NCBI GenBank assembly: GCA_037178855.1
Contig: JASJZC010000001.1
Location: 8,804,001-8,868,000, forward strand
Reading direction: 5' to 3'
Source: Oscheius sp. JU75
Lineage: Eukaryota; Nematoda; Chromadorea; Rhabditida; Rhabditidae
Length of the DNA: 64,000 bases
Position 1 is the first letter of the stretch, and each line of letters opens with the position of its first letter. The translations under genes and the position numbers were made by a program. Shown in pieces: positions 39,836-52,000 of this stretch. The notes beneath the pieces are model-generated. The model saw only the letters and a program-made list of their open reading frames with translations. It was not told the origin of the DNA and did no database searches.

Positions 39836-42800
39836 ATGTCGGGGATGTACCATGACTTTGGGGCAATCCCGAACAGGAAAGGTAGTCGACAGTCAGAAGT
39901 CTCAGAAAGTCAGGAACGGTAGGTGTTTCAGTTTTCTATTAACTTTTTCTGTTCCAGATCCCGCCCCAGTAGCAGAAGACTCAGTCGCTTATCGTCTACC
40001 GCGAATACCGAAGATCGGACCAACTCTTCGGCCGGAACTCCACAGCCTGAGGGATCTTCAAAGAGAATAAGACAGAAGAGGAAAGAGTACAGCCCAGAGG
40101 TAGAGGAGAAGAAGAAGCCGGCCATTGTGTAAGTTGTCCCCCCACCAAACTGACAGAACCTCAATTTAAGGCTGACCAAGAGAGCTCCTCGAAAATCCGG
40201 ATCGACTGTCCCTTCCACTCCCAAAGAACAGTCGCCGCCTCAGGAGCTCGGAAAGAGAGAGACGAGGAAGAAGTCGCGGTTCTCACCGTCTCCTCAGAGT
40301 TCTTCAAAGGCTGTGAAAGAAGCAGAAGAAGTGGAAGAAAGAGTGAGTCGAATTCATTCGTTTTTAAAAGATAGAGATCTGTTTTCAGTTTCTCTTGAGC
40401 ATGATCAGTGATGCCTTGAAAAATTTGCCAGAAGTTGACTACGATCTTCCGAAGGACATTAAAGTTTGGGCGGTATGTTTCACGTAATTGGGTAGGCAGG
40501 ACTAGCAAAGATAAGAGCAAGGGTAATAGAGCGAACGTTAAATACTCAGCCAAGCGCTTTTTGTAAAACTAAATGAGTTCGACTGATGAGAGGGTGTGAC
40601 ATACAGTGTGGTCAAGGCCAGGATGAGTAAGTGACAGTAGTGGAGTAGTTAGTAAGAGTAGGGGTAATAGGTGACAGTTTGAAGTGAATAGGTGGACAGA
40701 TAGACAAATAGAATACGAGTGTAAGTAGGATAGTCGAGCTATAGTTCTATTGCTTACTGAAGCCATCTTCAGAAGAGAAGAGCCAATGCAACTGCAAGGA
40801 AGGCCGTTGCTGAGACGGCTAAGAAGGCAGTCAATGTCAATCCGTCGACTCCTGATGAAGTGGAAGCTGACGAGACTTTTGAGGTAAGCTCTCTCACCTA
40901 TTCATTTCAACTTTTCCATATTTAGGAAGCTCAGTTACAGCAAGTACGGATTCTTTTTGACGATGAGCGACCCATTCATGAGCATCTGTTCGAACAGATC
41001 CCAGTGAAGGTCGAGGAGCCAGATGACTACGAGACTGCAGGACCCTCTAACAATGTTCTCGAAGAGGAGCTCGAGGATATCAAGCCGGTCATTGCAGCTG
41101 AACCCGAGGTTCCGGTTCCTGTTGAGACACCAGCTCCAAAGAAGAGAAAAGCTCCGGTCTCTAGTGGAAAGAAGGGCAAGCAGGCAACTCCGGACAAGGA
41201 GCCAGTTCCCAAACGATCCAAACGAGGCCAGAAAGAGCCAAGTCCGGCAGAGGAGCCGAAACAAGAAGAAGTTGAGGGAAGAAGGTCAAGGAGATCCACC
41301 GCTGGATTCAAAGAGCTCATGGCCGGATTGGTGTCAGGTTCCCGACCTAAATCTACTCCTAAGCTGAAGGTACTTTCTAAAAGTTTTGGTACTAAAAGTT
41401 GCAACTTTAAGACAGAGATACCAAAAGCAGCCATAAAGAAAAAAGTCGAAGAGAAGGAAGAGACACCGGTGTCTGAGAGAGTATCACCCGAACCAGAGCC
41501 TGTGGACGCGAAGATAGAAACCGACACCCCCAAGACTAAGAAATCAAAAAAGTAAGCAAACTCAATCATCTTTCATTTTGCCGTACTCAGAGAGAAGACC
41601 CCCGAGCCCAGTCCCGAACCAGTGGCTCCAATCCGGCGCTCCAGTCGATCCACTGTTCCCTCATCAAAGCTACCCGAATCTGGAAAGAAAGATGTTGAGT
41701 TCAAGGTAAAACCGAAACCGGGTTCTGCTCTGGAGATTCTGAAGAAGACTTCGAGGTGAGAGCTATTTCTATGTTGGGGGTCTGGTCCAAAAGTTGATAT
41801 CTCATTGAAAGAGCGAGAGACGGGCAGTTACAGGTGGACATTGACAGAGTGAGAGGATGGCAGAAACCTGTAGACAGGAACGTCGGTTTGGCAGAATAAG
41901 TCTGGTTCAGATACCAAAGAGTCCAGCGAAGCCCGACTCCTGAGACCCCGACTCCAAGTCCTGCTCCTTCCAAAACTTCCGGCTCGTCTTCTGTTCCCAT
42001 TACTCCGGAGAAAGTTGTGCAGAACGAGGCACCAGCTGTTGAAGTGAAGCCTGTAGAAGAAGAGGCAGTCCCCGTTCCTGAAAACATTGGAAATGACCAG
42101 GAGAGCGAAAAGAAGATGAAGAGACGGTCCGAGCGGAACAGGGATCTGGAAGAGAGACTCGACCAGATGATCAAGAACACTTTCACAGAGAATGCTGACT
42201 ACTCGGAAGAGACTGTGAGTTCATAGTAGTTTTTACCAAATTGACCCAATTTGTTTCAGTTTGAGCCCGAGGAAGAGGTTCCCATCGAGCAGTGGTCACC
42301 GGATTCCTCCCCGACCACCTTTGACTCTCCGAGAGGAACTATCAAGCTCGTTTCGAAGAAAAAGAAGAAGTGTGCCACTAAGGAGAAAACTCCGGAGAAA
42401 CAGATCCCTTCGCCGGCTAATGTGGCCACCCGGCGATCGAGCAGAGCCTTCAAACCGAAGATTTCTGATGAGGACTTTGTCTTCGAAGTCCCTGTGGTGA
42501 TTCGGAAGGAGATCGAGGCATCCCCTTCGAAGAAGAGTCCGCTCAAGTCACCGTCCCCGGTCAAGAAGGAAATGAGACTCAGGAGCAGCTCCCTCACGTC
42601 GCCACCCAAAGAGGACGAGGAGACCGCCGCGGAGAAGACGAGGAAATACGTGGAGGAACACAAAGGACCGATCAAACTGTCCTTCAAGATTGGATCGGAA
42701 GTGGCGACGGTTGTGAAGACCGGTGAAGAGGAAGTAGAGACCGAGGCATCAACTCCGACTGAGGAAGAAGAACTGATTGAGGATGTGCCTACAGAGGAGG

Positions 42801-44011
42801 AAGAGATGATCAAGATACCGAGTGCTCCAGCTCATAGGAAGAGAAAGGAGCCACACTGGTGGAATCTGTACACGCCGACCCCCAAGCCAGTTCTTGAGAA
42901 CTTTACCCGACCTGATGGTGAGTCTTTGGATAGTTTGCGGCATCTAAACTGTAGAGGGATGAGTCACTGATTGTCATATGTCTAGATCTCAATCCCCGGT
43001 TCCCATGTCATCAATAGCCTTCCGGCGTCTGGCTAATCAATAGACCCTCTCCCTATTATGAGAGACTTTCTGACAATTTTTCAGGCACTATTGAGCATCT
43101 CGGTGTCGTGATCAACTCCGTCATGGACGCCCTCCTGCTGAAGGTCTGTGACGACGGCATCCGACGTCATTCGAACAAGATGGCCAAGGAGGCCAGGAAG
43201 GCCGAGATGAGCGAGATGGCCAAAAAGCGCTACTATGAAAAGAAGAGAATTGCCGAGGAGAGACAGGCCAGAGGAGAGCCAGCTCTGCCCTTCCCTGTTA
43301 AAAAGACATCGGCCGAGCTGTTCGCCCATACCATCTCGACTAGAGAGAGAACAAAGAAGGGAGCTCTCTACAAAAACAACGAGTATCTGTTGAAGCCGGT
43401 CAAGCTGCAGAGAGAAGCCGATATGGAGAGAGAGCACAGGGAGCAGGAGGCCAGAGACTACTTGAACCGACAGTTCATGAGAGAGGCAGAAGAGGATCTA
43501 AAAAGGGAGGCAAGAGGGAAGGGAAGGATGACCAAGGCGGTCAAGCATGTAAGTATGGAGAGAGTCGGTCACAAGACTTTTCTTCAGGTCAGCTTCAAGG
43601 ATTTCACTGATACCAAGGGGGGAGCGACTACTCAAGTTCTGAGACCAACTACAACCAATCCGGACTTTTTCCATCGGGAGATTCTCCGGGAGCCAGAAGA
43701 GTTGACCATGGTCCCGGAATCAGATGAGGTTTCGGTTGATGATGAGGAGGACATGCCTCAGGTACTGTGCAGCATTTGTACATCGCTACGTTATCCAGAA
43801 CCTCTGCTCCACGGCCTTCATCGATCAGGCCAAAATCACTTCGGATCAGATCTGCAACCTCTTCGTGCGAGATCCCAATGTGACCAGCTACACGGATATG
43901 CTCGGCCGACTCATAGAGGAGCCGGAAATCCGACAGGCGATCATTGCCAACGCAATCGAAGTTCTCATCGACTTTCAACAGGTCAAGTTCGGAACAGAGT
44001 TCAGCCCGTAA
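39836..44011 (+). CDS. Large charged, probably nuclear protein (upstream cistron)
   Basis: About twelve exons: 39836-39918, 39958-40128, 40171-40342, 40389-40472, 40773-40883, 40926-41550, 41591-41755, 41911-42214, 42260-42917, 43085-43548, 43588-43761 and 43799-44011. It begins MSGMYHDFGAIPNRKGSRQS. Most of it is low-complexity, with many Ser-Pro, Lys-Lys and acidic runs and several basic clusters that look like nuclear localisation signals (KRSKRGQKE, SKKKKK). A more ordered part starts at EPHWWNLYTPTPKPVLENFT, followed by a long charged helix (MAKEARKAEMSEMAKKRYYE) and ends with a compact helical segment (NLCSTAFIDQAKITSDQICN). No family recognised. Its position just upstream of a KANSL3-like gene suggests a chromatin role (inference). 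Confidence 0.65.
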
Positions 44012-44037
44012 AGTTTTCTGTTGAATCCAATAAAAAG

Positions 44038-47000
44038 ATGTCTAGGAATGCTCATGTGATCTTGCACAACGAGGCTACTACTCGCGCCTACGACCTAAGA
44101 GATAGCTTCAGTCTCGGCCACGCTGAGAAGGAGACAATGTGCTGGGCGCACGGCTTCTTGATTCAGAATCTTCCGGCTGACTATCTGCCAGGATACCTGA
44201 TTCTGCTGAGATATTGGAAGCATCATGTAAGTTTTAGGAGAGCTTCCTCTTTTCTTTACCAGCTCTGTACAGTTTGCAGCGCCTTTGAAAAATTGGACTT
44301 TGCCGTAGGAGCTGCCAAGCCAAAATCGGCACAACCTTTCTGAAAAATTGGCTTATCCCTCTTCTTCTTTAAAGAATGAGTTTTGGCACCAAATTTTGGC
44401 CAGTGAAGCGAAAAGAAAAATTGGAAAAGGCTTATAAAAAAAATGACGCGTCGAAAAGGTCTAGAAAGCGTTGCGCCCAGGTTTTCAAAAAAAAAAATCA
44501 AGCCACATTTCAAATTTTCTCGTTTTCGCGCCGGTAGAAATCAGCAGAAATTTGGGGCTTGCCAACGGGTCTTGTTCCAATTTGTAATTCGTGTTGAGAC
44601 CCGTTCAAAGTTCGGATAGACTAAAAAATTGTCCAGGCCGGCTAAATGTGTCTGAAAATGAGCCACATATCGAGCCTCACGATTTCAGAATGGCTCGGCT
44701 GTTGCCTCCTTCGCCAAGAAGCCCATCCAGGAGGAGGTCTATCCTTGGGCGGAAGTCACCGAACTCATCTGGAGCTACATTCTGAACAAAGTCGTCGATC
44801 CCGATCGTGAGAATCTTCAAGCCACTATTGATGTAAGTAGATCAGAGTTGTTATAGTACCCTGTACGAGTCTTTCTGAGGTTTTTCACTTAGATAAAGTT
44901 GTTGTTTTTATTTTCTTTTTTTTTTCGCTGGGGCAGGCGGGACCTGAATGACCAGTGGGGAAAACCTCAGAAAACGACTTAGTTTGCTTGTACTATACTG
45001 AAAGTTTGTTTGCAGACTGAGGTCCTCTCTGATGTCATTTTCGTCCTGGTTCCGCCTGCCTTTCAGTACGGAGAATACTCCAGCTCGTCCAAGGCTCATG
45101 AAAACATCTACAGGTAGGAGAAAATGCTGTAAAACATTGTCTAAAGGTGTTTTGAGGTTTTCATGAGCAGACAAAACGGTTTAACCCACGCGCGAGTCGA
45201 ACCCAGCTCGTTTTTGTTCCTTAGGCTCATGAAGCTCAAACTCAAAAAGCGCTAACCGATTGAGCCATACGGGCAAAGGCTGCACCGATGTTTCCCGAGA
45301 TCTATGACAGGGAGAGTTGTATTGAGGTCAGGGGCTGAATGGGCCTGTTAGGTGGTGATGAGACGAGCGATTGACCTGGGTTCGTAGAAAGGATTGCATC
45401 AGTGTGGTTATCTCTCTACTACTAAAGTGCAATGGTGTCCATCCGTCCGTGCGTCACCACGAGTCAAAAACTGGCAAGTCATGGCATGTCCAGAGTTTAG
45501 TTCAAAGTCAGCTTTGGGTAAACTTGGGAGCTTCTGCTAATGAAGAAGCGGCGAAGACGCCGGTTTTCACTACAAAGTTAGGATAAATAGGCGGCGAGGC
45601 GGTCGGAGACGGCTGATGAGAGTACATGAAAGTACAACTATTATCCACCTCTGCTCTCCTAATCAAGCTTTCGTCCCTTAATCTAATAGTATCTCACCAA
45701 TTCTGATCCTTCCTCCAGATGGCTCAAGATGATGGGCTCCAAAGAGTCGTACATCATGAAGATGGACTACGAGTGTCGTCCCAACGAGTCCGTCTATGAG
45801 GCGATAGAATTCTACACCACAGTTCTCAAGAACGATGTAAGTTGCTCTCACCTTTCTTTCTCACAACCTCCTCTTTTTCAGCTTTCCAAACTCGTAAGGG
45901 AAATGAGAAACAAGCGAATTGTTCTGGTTGGATGGGGTCTGACTGCCTATATGTGTCACAGGGTACGTTCTACCATCTCTATCAGAGCATGATTCTTTTT
46001 CAGGTAGTCCAGCTGACTCACGGCGTCTCAGCCATCATTGATCTGGCTTTTCCCCTTAGGAGCGTTCACGGTTACCGAGGTGGACCCGACGACGACATTC
46101 TTTTGACCTACTGTCCCAGTCTCTTCGTGGTAGGAGCCCAGGACAAACTCTTCAGTGCTGTCGCTCTGAAGGAGTTGAGGACTGGGATGCAGAGTGAGTT
46201 AGACTTGGTTTCTGGAAAGAAACTTGGGGTTTCAGCGGAGACAGGAGCTGTGGTCATTCACTACGCTGATTCGAACCTCTACGTGCCGAGTCATCTCCTC
46301 AATCGGCACAATATCACGCAAAGGACGGTCTCGAGGAGTATTCTGGTAAGTATTGTTGGTAATCTGGACTGTTCTGATAGTATTGTATTACACAGTACAA
46401 TACACAGTATAGTACAGCACTTCTCCAAAGTCCTTGAGTTTTATTGCTGATCCACTTATCTAAACCCGCAGTACACTATTGTCATGAACAGCTCATAATG
46501 ATGGGATATCCTTTGAGATGTAGTCACTGGTGTATACTCAAATGACAGAAACAGACATTCGCCTTAGGACCTGACAGTTTCCAGCGCTCAGGGTACGCAA
46601 CAGAAAACAGCCAGTTCGGAGCCAAGGTTGCACTTCTTCATTCCGCAATGTCCTGCAAAGTTGTAGCTTTTTTGTTCTACAACTTTGCAGAACATTGCAC
46701 AATTAAAAAATATAACTTTGACCCCTAAATGGCTGATTTCTATTGCTCACTCTAAGCGCTGAAAATGGTTTTGACTTGACCCGAAACGCAGGGCGCTGTA
46801 ATCGGCCCAGGACTAACATAAGGCGCATGTTTGGAGAGGTAGCAGGGACAGATTCCGTCAGGTCGAGACGTACGAATGTACAGTACCAAAAGAGTTCTGG
46901 ACTAACTCTTTCCTTTGTCACCCCCACTCACCAAGATCATACAACCAGCTTCTTTTCAGGAGTACATCGTCGACTTCCTCAAGCTACCATGCACCAAGAA

Positions 47001-47627
47001 GGAACGCTCCCAACTCATCCAGGCCGACCTGAATGCCGTCTACACTGTCGAGGTCGACTCCTTGAAGGCTATCGTCGGTGGTGCTCCCACAGCCCCTCAA
47101 CGGGTCCAGAAACATGCTACCATTGACGGCGGCAAGCCTCCAAGTGCTCCGAGACAGCGGAAGAGAAAAGCGTGAGTTTTAATTACCAAAAAGGCGGAGT
47201 GAGCACACGTTTAGTGATTTCTCTCTGCCGCCATCCCTCTTGGCCACGCCGCAAGCCATGCCAGCGTTGTTGGCCGAAGTCAATGCCTCCGGGACGACGG
47301 CTGAAGCACGCTACAGATTCGATGAGATCGTGAGGAGTGCCAGAACTGGCGGTACAACTTCCGATGTACTGTCTCCGACCCCGAGAACCGCTCCTGTCAC
47401 TTTCACATGTGAGTTTGAAGATTCCCTACCCATGAAATTATCGAATCCAGTCAAATAAACCATCAATTTCAGCCTCTCCTCTGCCCTCGCCCAGTATTCG
47501 TCCAGCTTCTCATCAGAATCCTTTGTTCCCCCTTCGAGGTCCACCTCTCCCGTCTCCTTTAGCAAGAACGGCTCCTATGGAACCATCAGGCCATCTTCTG
47601 GATCCTGCCAACATTTCTTTGAGCTAA
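44038..47627 (+). CDS. KANSL3: KANSL3-like NSL-complex subunit (alpha/beta-hydrolase fold)
   Basis: Ten exons: 44038-44226, 44689-44832, 45016-45113, 45719-45836, 45882-45962, 46004-46193, 46236-46345, 46960-47171, 47215-47408 and 47473-47627. All phases agree. The N-terminal helical part has LIQNLPADYLPGYLILLRYW. The core reads NKRIVLVGWGLTAYMCH, then AFPLRSVHGYRGGPDDDILL and PSLFVVGAQDKLFSAVA. This is the order and wording of KANSL3/NSL3 (GW-x-x-x-A; FPL-x-x-V-x-G-x-RG-x-x-DD; LFV-x-G). The GxSxG nucleophile is replaced by GWGLTA, so it should not be an active hydrolase. The C-terminus is Pro/Ser-rich. KANSL3 is part of the MOF-containing histone H4 acetyltransferase complex. The start is 26 nt after the stop of the upstream gene. 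AATAAA near 47821. Confidence 0.75.
45186..45290 (-). repeat. tRNA-derived sequence in an intron
   Basis: The minus strand reads GCCCGTATGGCTCAATCGG, then TTAGCGC (A box), and about 60 nt later GCTGGGTTCGACTCGC (B box). Spacing and stems are irregular, so it is a degenerate tRNA-like repeat rather than a functional tRNA. Confidence 0.45.
46578..46765. mobile_element. Foldback MITE-like element, copy 1
   Basis: 188 bp in intron 7 of the KANSL3-like gene. The ends are CCAGCGCTCAGGGTACGCAA and the inverse of TGCTCACTCTAAGCGCTG. The whole element is a long imperfect palindrome with GCAAAGTTGTAG/CTACAACTTTGC at its centre. Homologous to 60801-60993. Confidence 0.8.
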
Positions 47628-48008
47628 ACGTTTTGTCTTTCCACTCATACCCTTATTTCCCTTTCATGTTTCCTTTTCCGGTAGACGCAGTGCTAGTAAC
47701 AGGTCACTCTCCTCGCTTTACACTTTCTAAACTTTTTCCTAAAATGTTTATAGCTTTTTTAAGTTTCAAAATATTTCTTGATTTTTCAAAGTGTTTCTTG
47801 ACAGTTCTCACTCGCTTACATAATAAACATACAAACACAACTAAGTGTTCATCTAGAGAGATCTCAACAAGGTCCCGGCTGTACAACGATTAGACTGGAT
47901 TTATTAACGTTTAACGGTTCATTAACCGGAGACAAAACAAAACCATGCGGGAGGGAGAGACAAAACAACAAAATTACAGGGAAAAGGGCGATATACATAA
48001 TTGAAATA
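47628..48008. other. Convergent 3' ends
   Basis: Holds the 3' UTR of the KANSL3-like gene (AATAAA near 47821) and of the minus-strand gene at 48009 (AATAAA on the minus strand near 47900). No other gene seen. Confidence 0.55.
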
Positions 48009-48395
48009 TCAGCAGGAGCGTTGGAGTCCTTGTCCGGCGGCTTGAGCTTCCAGTTCGTCCACCTTGTCGAACTCGCCCACAAAATTGCGGTAGGCTTTCA
48101 AAATGATCGGAGGATCGTCTCTTTCTAATCTTTCGAATAGGAGCTCTTCGAGGCTCTCTTCTGTGCCCTAAGCATACGGCTTCGTATTTCGATGTGAGAG
48201 GGGACTCATCTCGAAATGAGGGCGGAGCCAGAAGAGTCTTTTTCGTCTTCTTCTTGTCCTTCATCGGCTCCTTCTGGACTTCGGACGTGGTGTCCGGGTT
48301 TGCGTCGTCGGCGACGGCATCCCGATCGGACACCAGACGATCTGTTGACTCGATCTTTGCTCCATAGGATAACTATGACATATGGACAGCACAAT
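48009..48395 (-). CDS. Unrecognised small charged protein, frame problem inside
   Basis: The minus frame reads STDRLVSDRDAVADDANPDT, then KDKKKTKKTLLAPPSF and SPLTSKYEA. It continues sensibly only if 10 nt (GTATGCTTAG, 48174-48165) or one base is skipped, giving GTEESLEELLFERLERDD, then ILKAYRNFVGEFDKVDEL and a TGA at 48009. The start was not determined; the frame is open to about 48395. The protein is acidic and basic in blocks, probably intracellular. No family recognised. Confidence 0.4.
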
Positions 48396-49013
48396 ACGAG
48401 CAGAAAATGCAGTTATGACAAAAATTAGGTTTTGACAGCGGAAAACATTGATTTTCTATGCAAAAGACTGGCAGTTGTTAAGAGCATCTTTTCTACACCT
48501 AGACATTTTCCATCATGTAAGCAGATTTTGATGGAAAAAAAGCAGGAAATTTAGTGAGAAAACTATAGAATGAATTGTGAATTTCGTTTCAATGAATCCA
48601 AAATGACACATCACAGGTTACTTTAACGCGGGTATTTCAACAGCTGAAAATCCATCTGTTTCCTCATTTCTCCACCAAACTCAATAAAATCTATAACTTT
48701 ATTTTCTCAAACATATTGTTAACACCTCGAGATGCATCTTTTAATAGCTGTGTCAAGAAGTAAATAAAGCAACAACACCAAATCTTTGTATATAGGGCTG
48801 TGTCATTTCTTGGCTTGGGAAAACAAAGCTAATCACAATTTGTTTCTGTGGGAAGACTGGAACCGGACTTGGAACATCGGAAATTTGGTAAGACGGATGG
48901 AAAAGATGTTAGAAAGATCTGCTTTATGCACGTATTGCTTTCAAAATACCAAAAAAACGGTAAGGGGGTTTAAGTAGGTAACGACTGGCAATATGAGGAG
49001 AGTAAGGCAAGGA
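48396..49013. other. Intergenic, 3' flank of zfh-2
   Basis: AT-rich; a possible minus-strand AATAAA at about 48690. No supported gene. Confidence 0.45.
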
Positions 49014-52000
49014 CTAGGAGCTACTGGCTGCTGCCAGTCGAGTTAAGTGTTCAGCTGTGGCGGTATGGGCGACGAATTCCCGTTGAGTTCCGTATTTCGT
49101 GGAGCAGGGACGGCAGGCGTAGTGAGTCTGGACGAGAGTAAAGGTCTGGAAGTGCATTTTATTATTATTTTTTGTATATCTTTTACCTCAATCCCCCGAC
49201 ACAACTGCTGCTGATGTTTCTTTAGATGCGTTTCGAGCTGGAAGACGTTGGTGCAGGTCGGACAACCCCATCCGACCTCCACATCTTCTTCCACAACACA
49301 ATCTGCGTCCTCTGGAGATAAGCCCTCTTTCAGCTGCTCCAACGTCTCTCCATCGTGAGTGAACCGAGTTTGGGACTGTCCAGCAGCCATGTCGGTCTTG
49401 ATCTGCTCCTTGACTGTGTCCGGCACCTGCAGGACCGATACAGGTACCCCGAAGTGGGTCTGATCGAAAAACAACGGAATCGCGGGCATGTTGCCGAACT
49501 GGAAGGGGAAGCCGTTGGTCATGATGGATCCTAAGGCCCCTTTAGGCTTCAGGAGACTGGCAGCGGCTTGTTTGATCCGGTCCGAACCGTTCTCCATGAC
49601 CATATCACCATTCCCTTCCAGCTTGGACTGTGCTTTCAGGGCGGACAGGTGCTGTTGACTGAAGAGATGATCTTGCATGGTCACACGACCACCGTAGTCG
49701 ACATCACAGAGTGGACAGTTGGTGGCGCTGCTGCGGAAGACCTCATCATTGTCACCTGGAAACCTATGTTATTGTGTCAAAGATGCTCATACCATTAGAA
49801 GCCCGATTCTTCCTCTCCTTCGCCCTGGCATTCTGAAACCAGACCTGGACGACCCGCTTATGTAGACCAATATCCCTTCCCAGACTCTCACATTCGGACA
49901 TGGAGGGAGTCTTGTAGTCGGAGAAGACGCTCTTCATAACCTGAAGATAGAAGTTTGAAAAATACATGGTTTTTTAAAAAGCTACAGTAATCCAAGGTCT
50001 ATGGCTACTCAGACTCGTAGCAATCACAAACTTTTACGACCTTATGGAATTTTTAGCAAACAGGCAGTGAGAATGTGTTAAAAAAAATTACATGAACTTG
50101 AACTGGAGTCAAATGGGTCCTGTAGCGCTTGTTGTTGACAGGAGATCTGGAGGCCGGGGTCGAGGAGGCTACCATCGAGGACAAAGTACCATCCTCGTTG
50201 GTATCAAAGACGTCATCTCCATCACTCTGTCCTCCCAGGAAGGGTGACATAGACAGGTCTCTGTCGTTGCTGGACAGATCCAGTACCCCGGAATCGGCCG
50301 AGGTTGACAGAGTCGGAAAGTTGTCGGCATCCGGGAGAGAATCCACATCGATTGGCGTAAAAAGCAGCTGCTGGCTGTGCTGGAAGGCCAAATGCTGGAT
50401 GAGAGTCTCCCTCGAGCGATGACTCATGCCACAGATGGGACAGCGCTTGTTGAACTCCTTCTGTGGACTGCAAGCCGTTGGCAGATTGGCGCTCTCGCAC
50501 ATTTTTAGGAGAGCCTCGGTTGAGCTCTTGCCTCCTCCCAGAAGCTTCAGAATATCAGCAGGACTTGGTTTGGACTCGACCGACTGCACAGCTAGGGCCT
50601 TCTCATCATCGGTCAGACCCTCCTCCACACCCTTGTTATCGTTAGCCTGTGCTAGACCATCGTCCTTGTAGCAGACCTTCTGCTGGTGCTGGATCAGCTC
50701 ATAGTAGCGCTGGAAGACGAGATTGCATCTCTTGCACTGAAAGTTGCAGCCCGGCGTCCTCAGGAACCGATCGCTGTTCTCGTGATTCGGCTGGTTCTCG
50801 TAGATCTTTCGGGCTTTCTGGCGAGCGTTCTGGAACCAGACGACGATGACCCGAGGACTCAGCTGCAGCTTCTTGCTCAGAACTTCCAGATCGTCGTCTT
50901 TGGGGTAGGCCTAAACTTGAACTAGAACTGTCAATCTCAAGTCAAACCTGCTTGTCGAAGAACTGCTGGAGAGTACGGAGCTGGAAGTCAGTAAATCGTG
51001 TTCTATTGGCGCGTCGTCCTGTCGAGGCCGGCTGAGAGGGCAGATTCAGCTGAGAATGCATTAAAGCCTGTGGGTCGATGGGAAACGGGAACGGATTCTG
51101 CATCTGCTGCATCATGGTAGCCAGATTGAAGGAGGGAGCCGGGAGCTCGGTCTTGACCTTCGGCTCGGTTTCCTTGATTTCCGTCTTGACTTCAGGGGTC
51201 AAGGGGACAACTTTTGTTTCTCCGGTCTTCTCGTAAGCATCCAGATCGATGCCGACCTGGGGTGGGACAGAAAAGTTGTACGGGGAGTCCTTGTCTCGTT
51301 GTCGTTCCTGCAAAAGGTCGAGTTATATTCAGTGCTCCTCCCCGAACTAAAACTTTGTGGGCATAGGAAGCTCCCACGGTGTCCTTAGTCAGCCCTAATG
51401 ACATTCATTGTCCCCCACCCGTGGTCCCGACCCCCGAGTGTAATCAGCCTGTCACCCCCTGTCTTGAGAACGGAAACAAAGGCCCTCCAAAAGACTGTGA
51501 CTCACTTTGAACAATGTATTACGGAACCAGTGCTTGATGACTTTCTCCGGCAAACAGGCCTTAATTGACATTTCCTTGATCTGCGCCTCTGTGGGACTGT
51601 TGTTGATGTCGAAGTATTGTCTCAAGATCTTCAACTGATCATCAGAGATCCTCGTTCTCGCCCTCTTTGCCGGCGACTGGTTCAAATGAAACTGCTGTGA
51701 AGCCAGCAGATTGTTCAGCATGTCCGGACTCATGAACGGATTGGGTGGCATGAAGGGAAACCCGCTCATCATACTCATCATGGCCATCTGTGTCATGTCC
51801 GGCTTCTCCGGTGGTGTCGGACCGGATCGTGGTCGTTTCTCCGGCGGCTCACTGCTATCCCTTGTAGATTCTCTCGGCGTCGCTGGAGACTCATGACCAT
51901 TCGACGTCGAAGCAGTGTCATTGGCTTGAGCTACGAGCCGGTCGCAGAACTTCCGAAGCACTGACTCTGGTAGTTCTTGGTCGTGAGCGTCTTGGTAGTG

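Noticed and set aside
42256-42813. 185-residue minus-strand Ser-rich frame
   Set aside because: Shadow of the acidic, Lys-rich exon 42260-42917, which joins in phase to its neighbours.
43981-44037. Intron fusing the charged nuclear gene and the KANSL3-like gene
   Set aside because: Phases allow it, but the acceptor (AAAAAG) is poor for a nematode, and a stop plus AATAAA fit a gene end; kept as an alternative in the findings.
50129-50849. Plus-strand frames across the zfh-2 exons
   Set aside because: Antisense readings of exons that encode homeodomains and zinc fingers on the minus strand.
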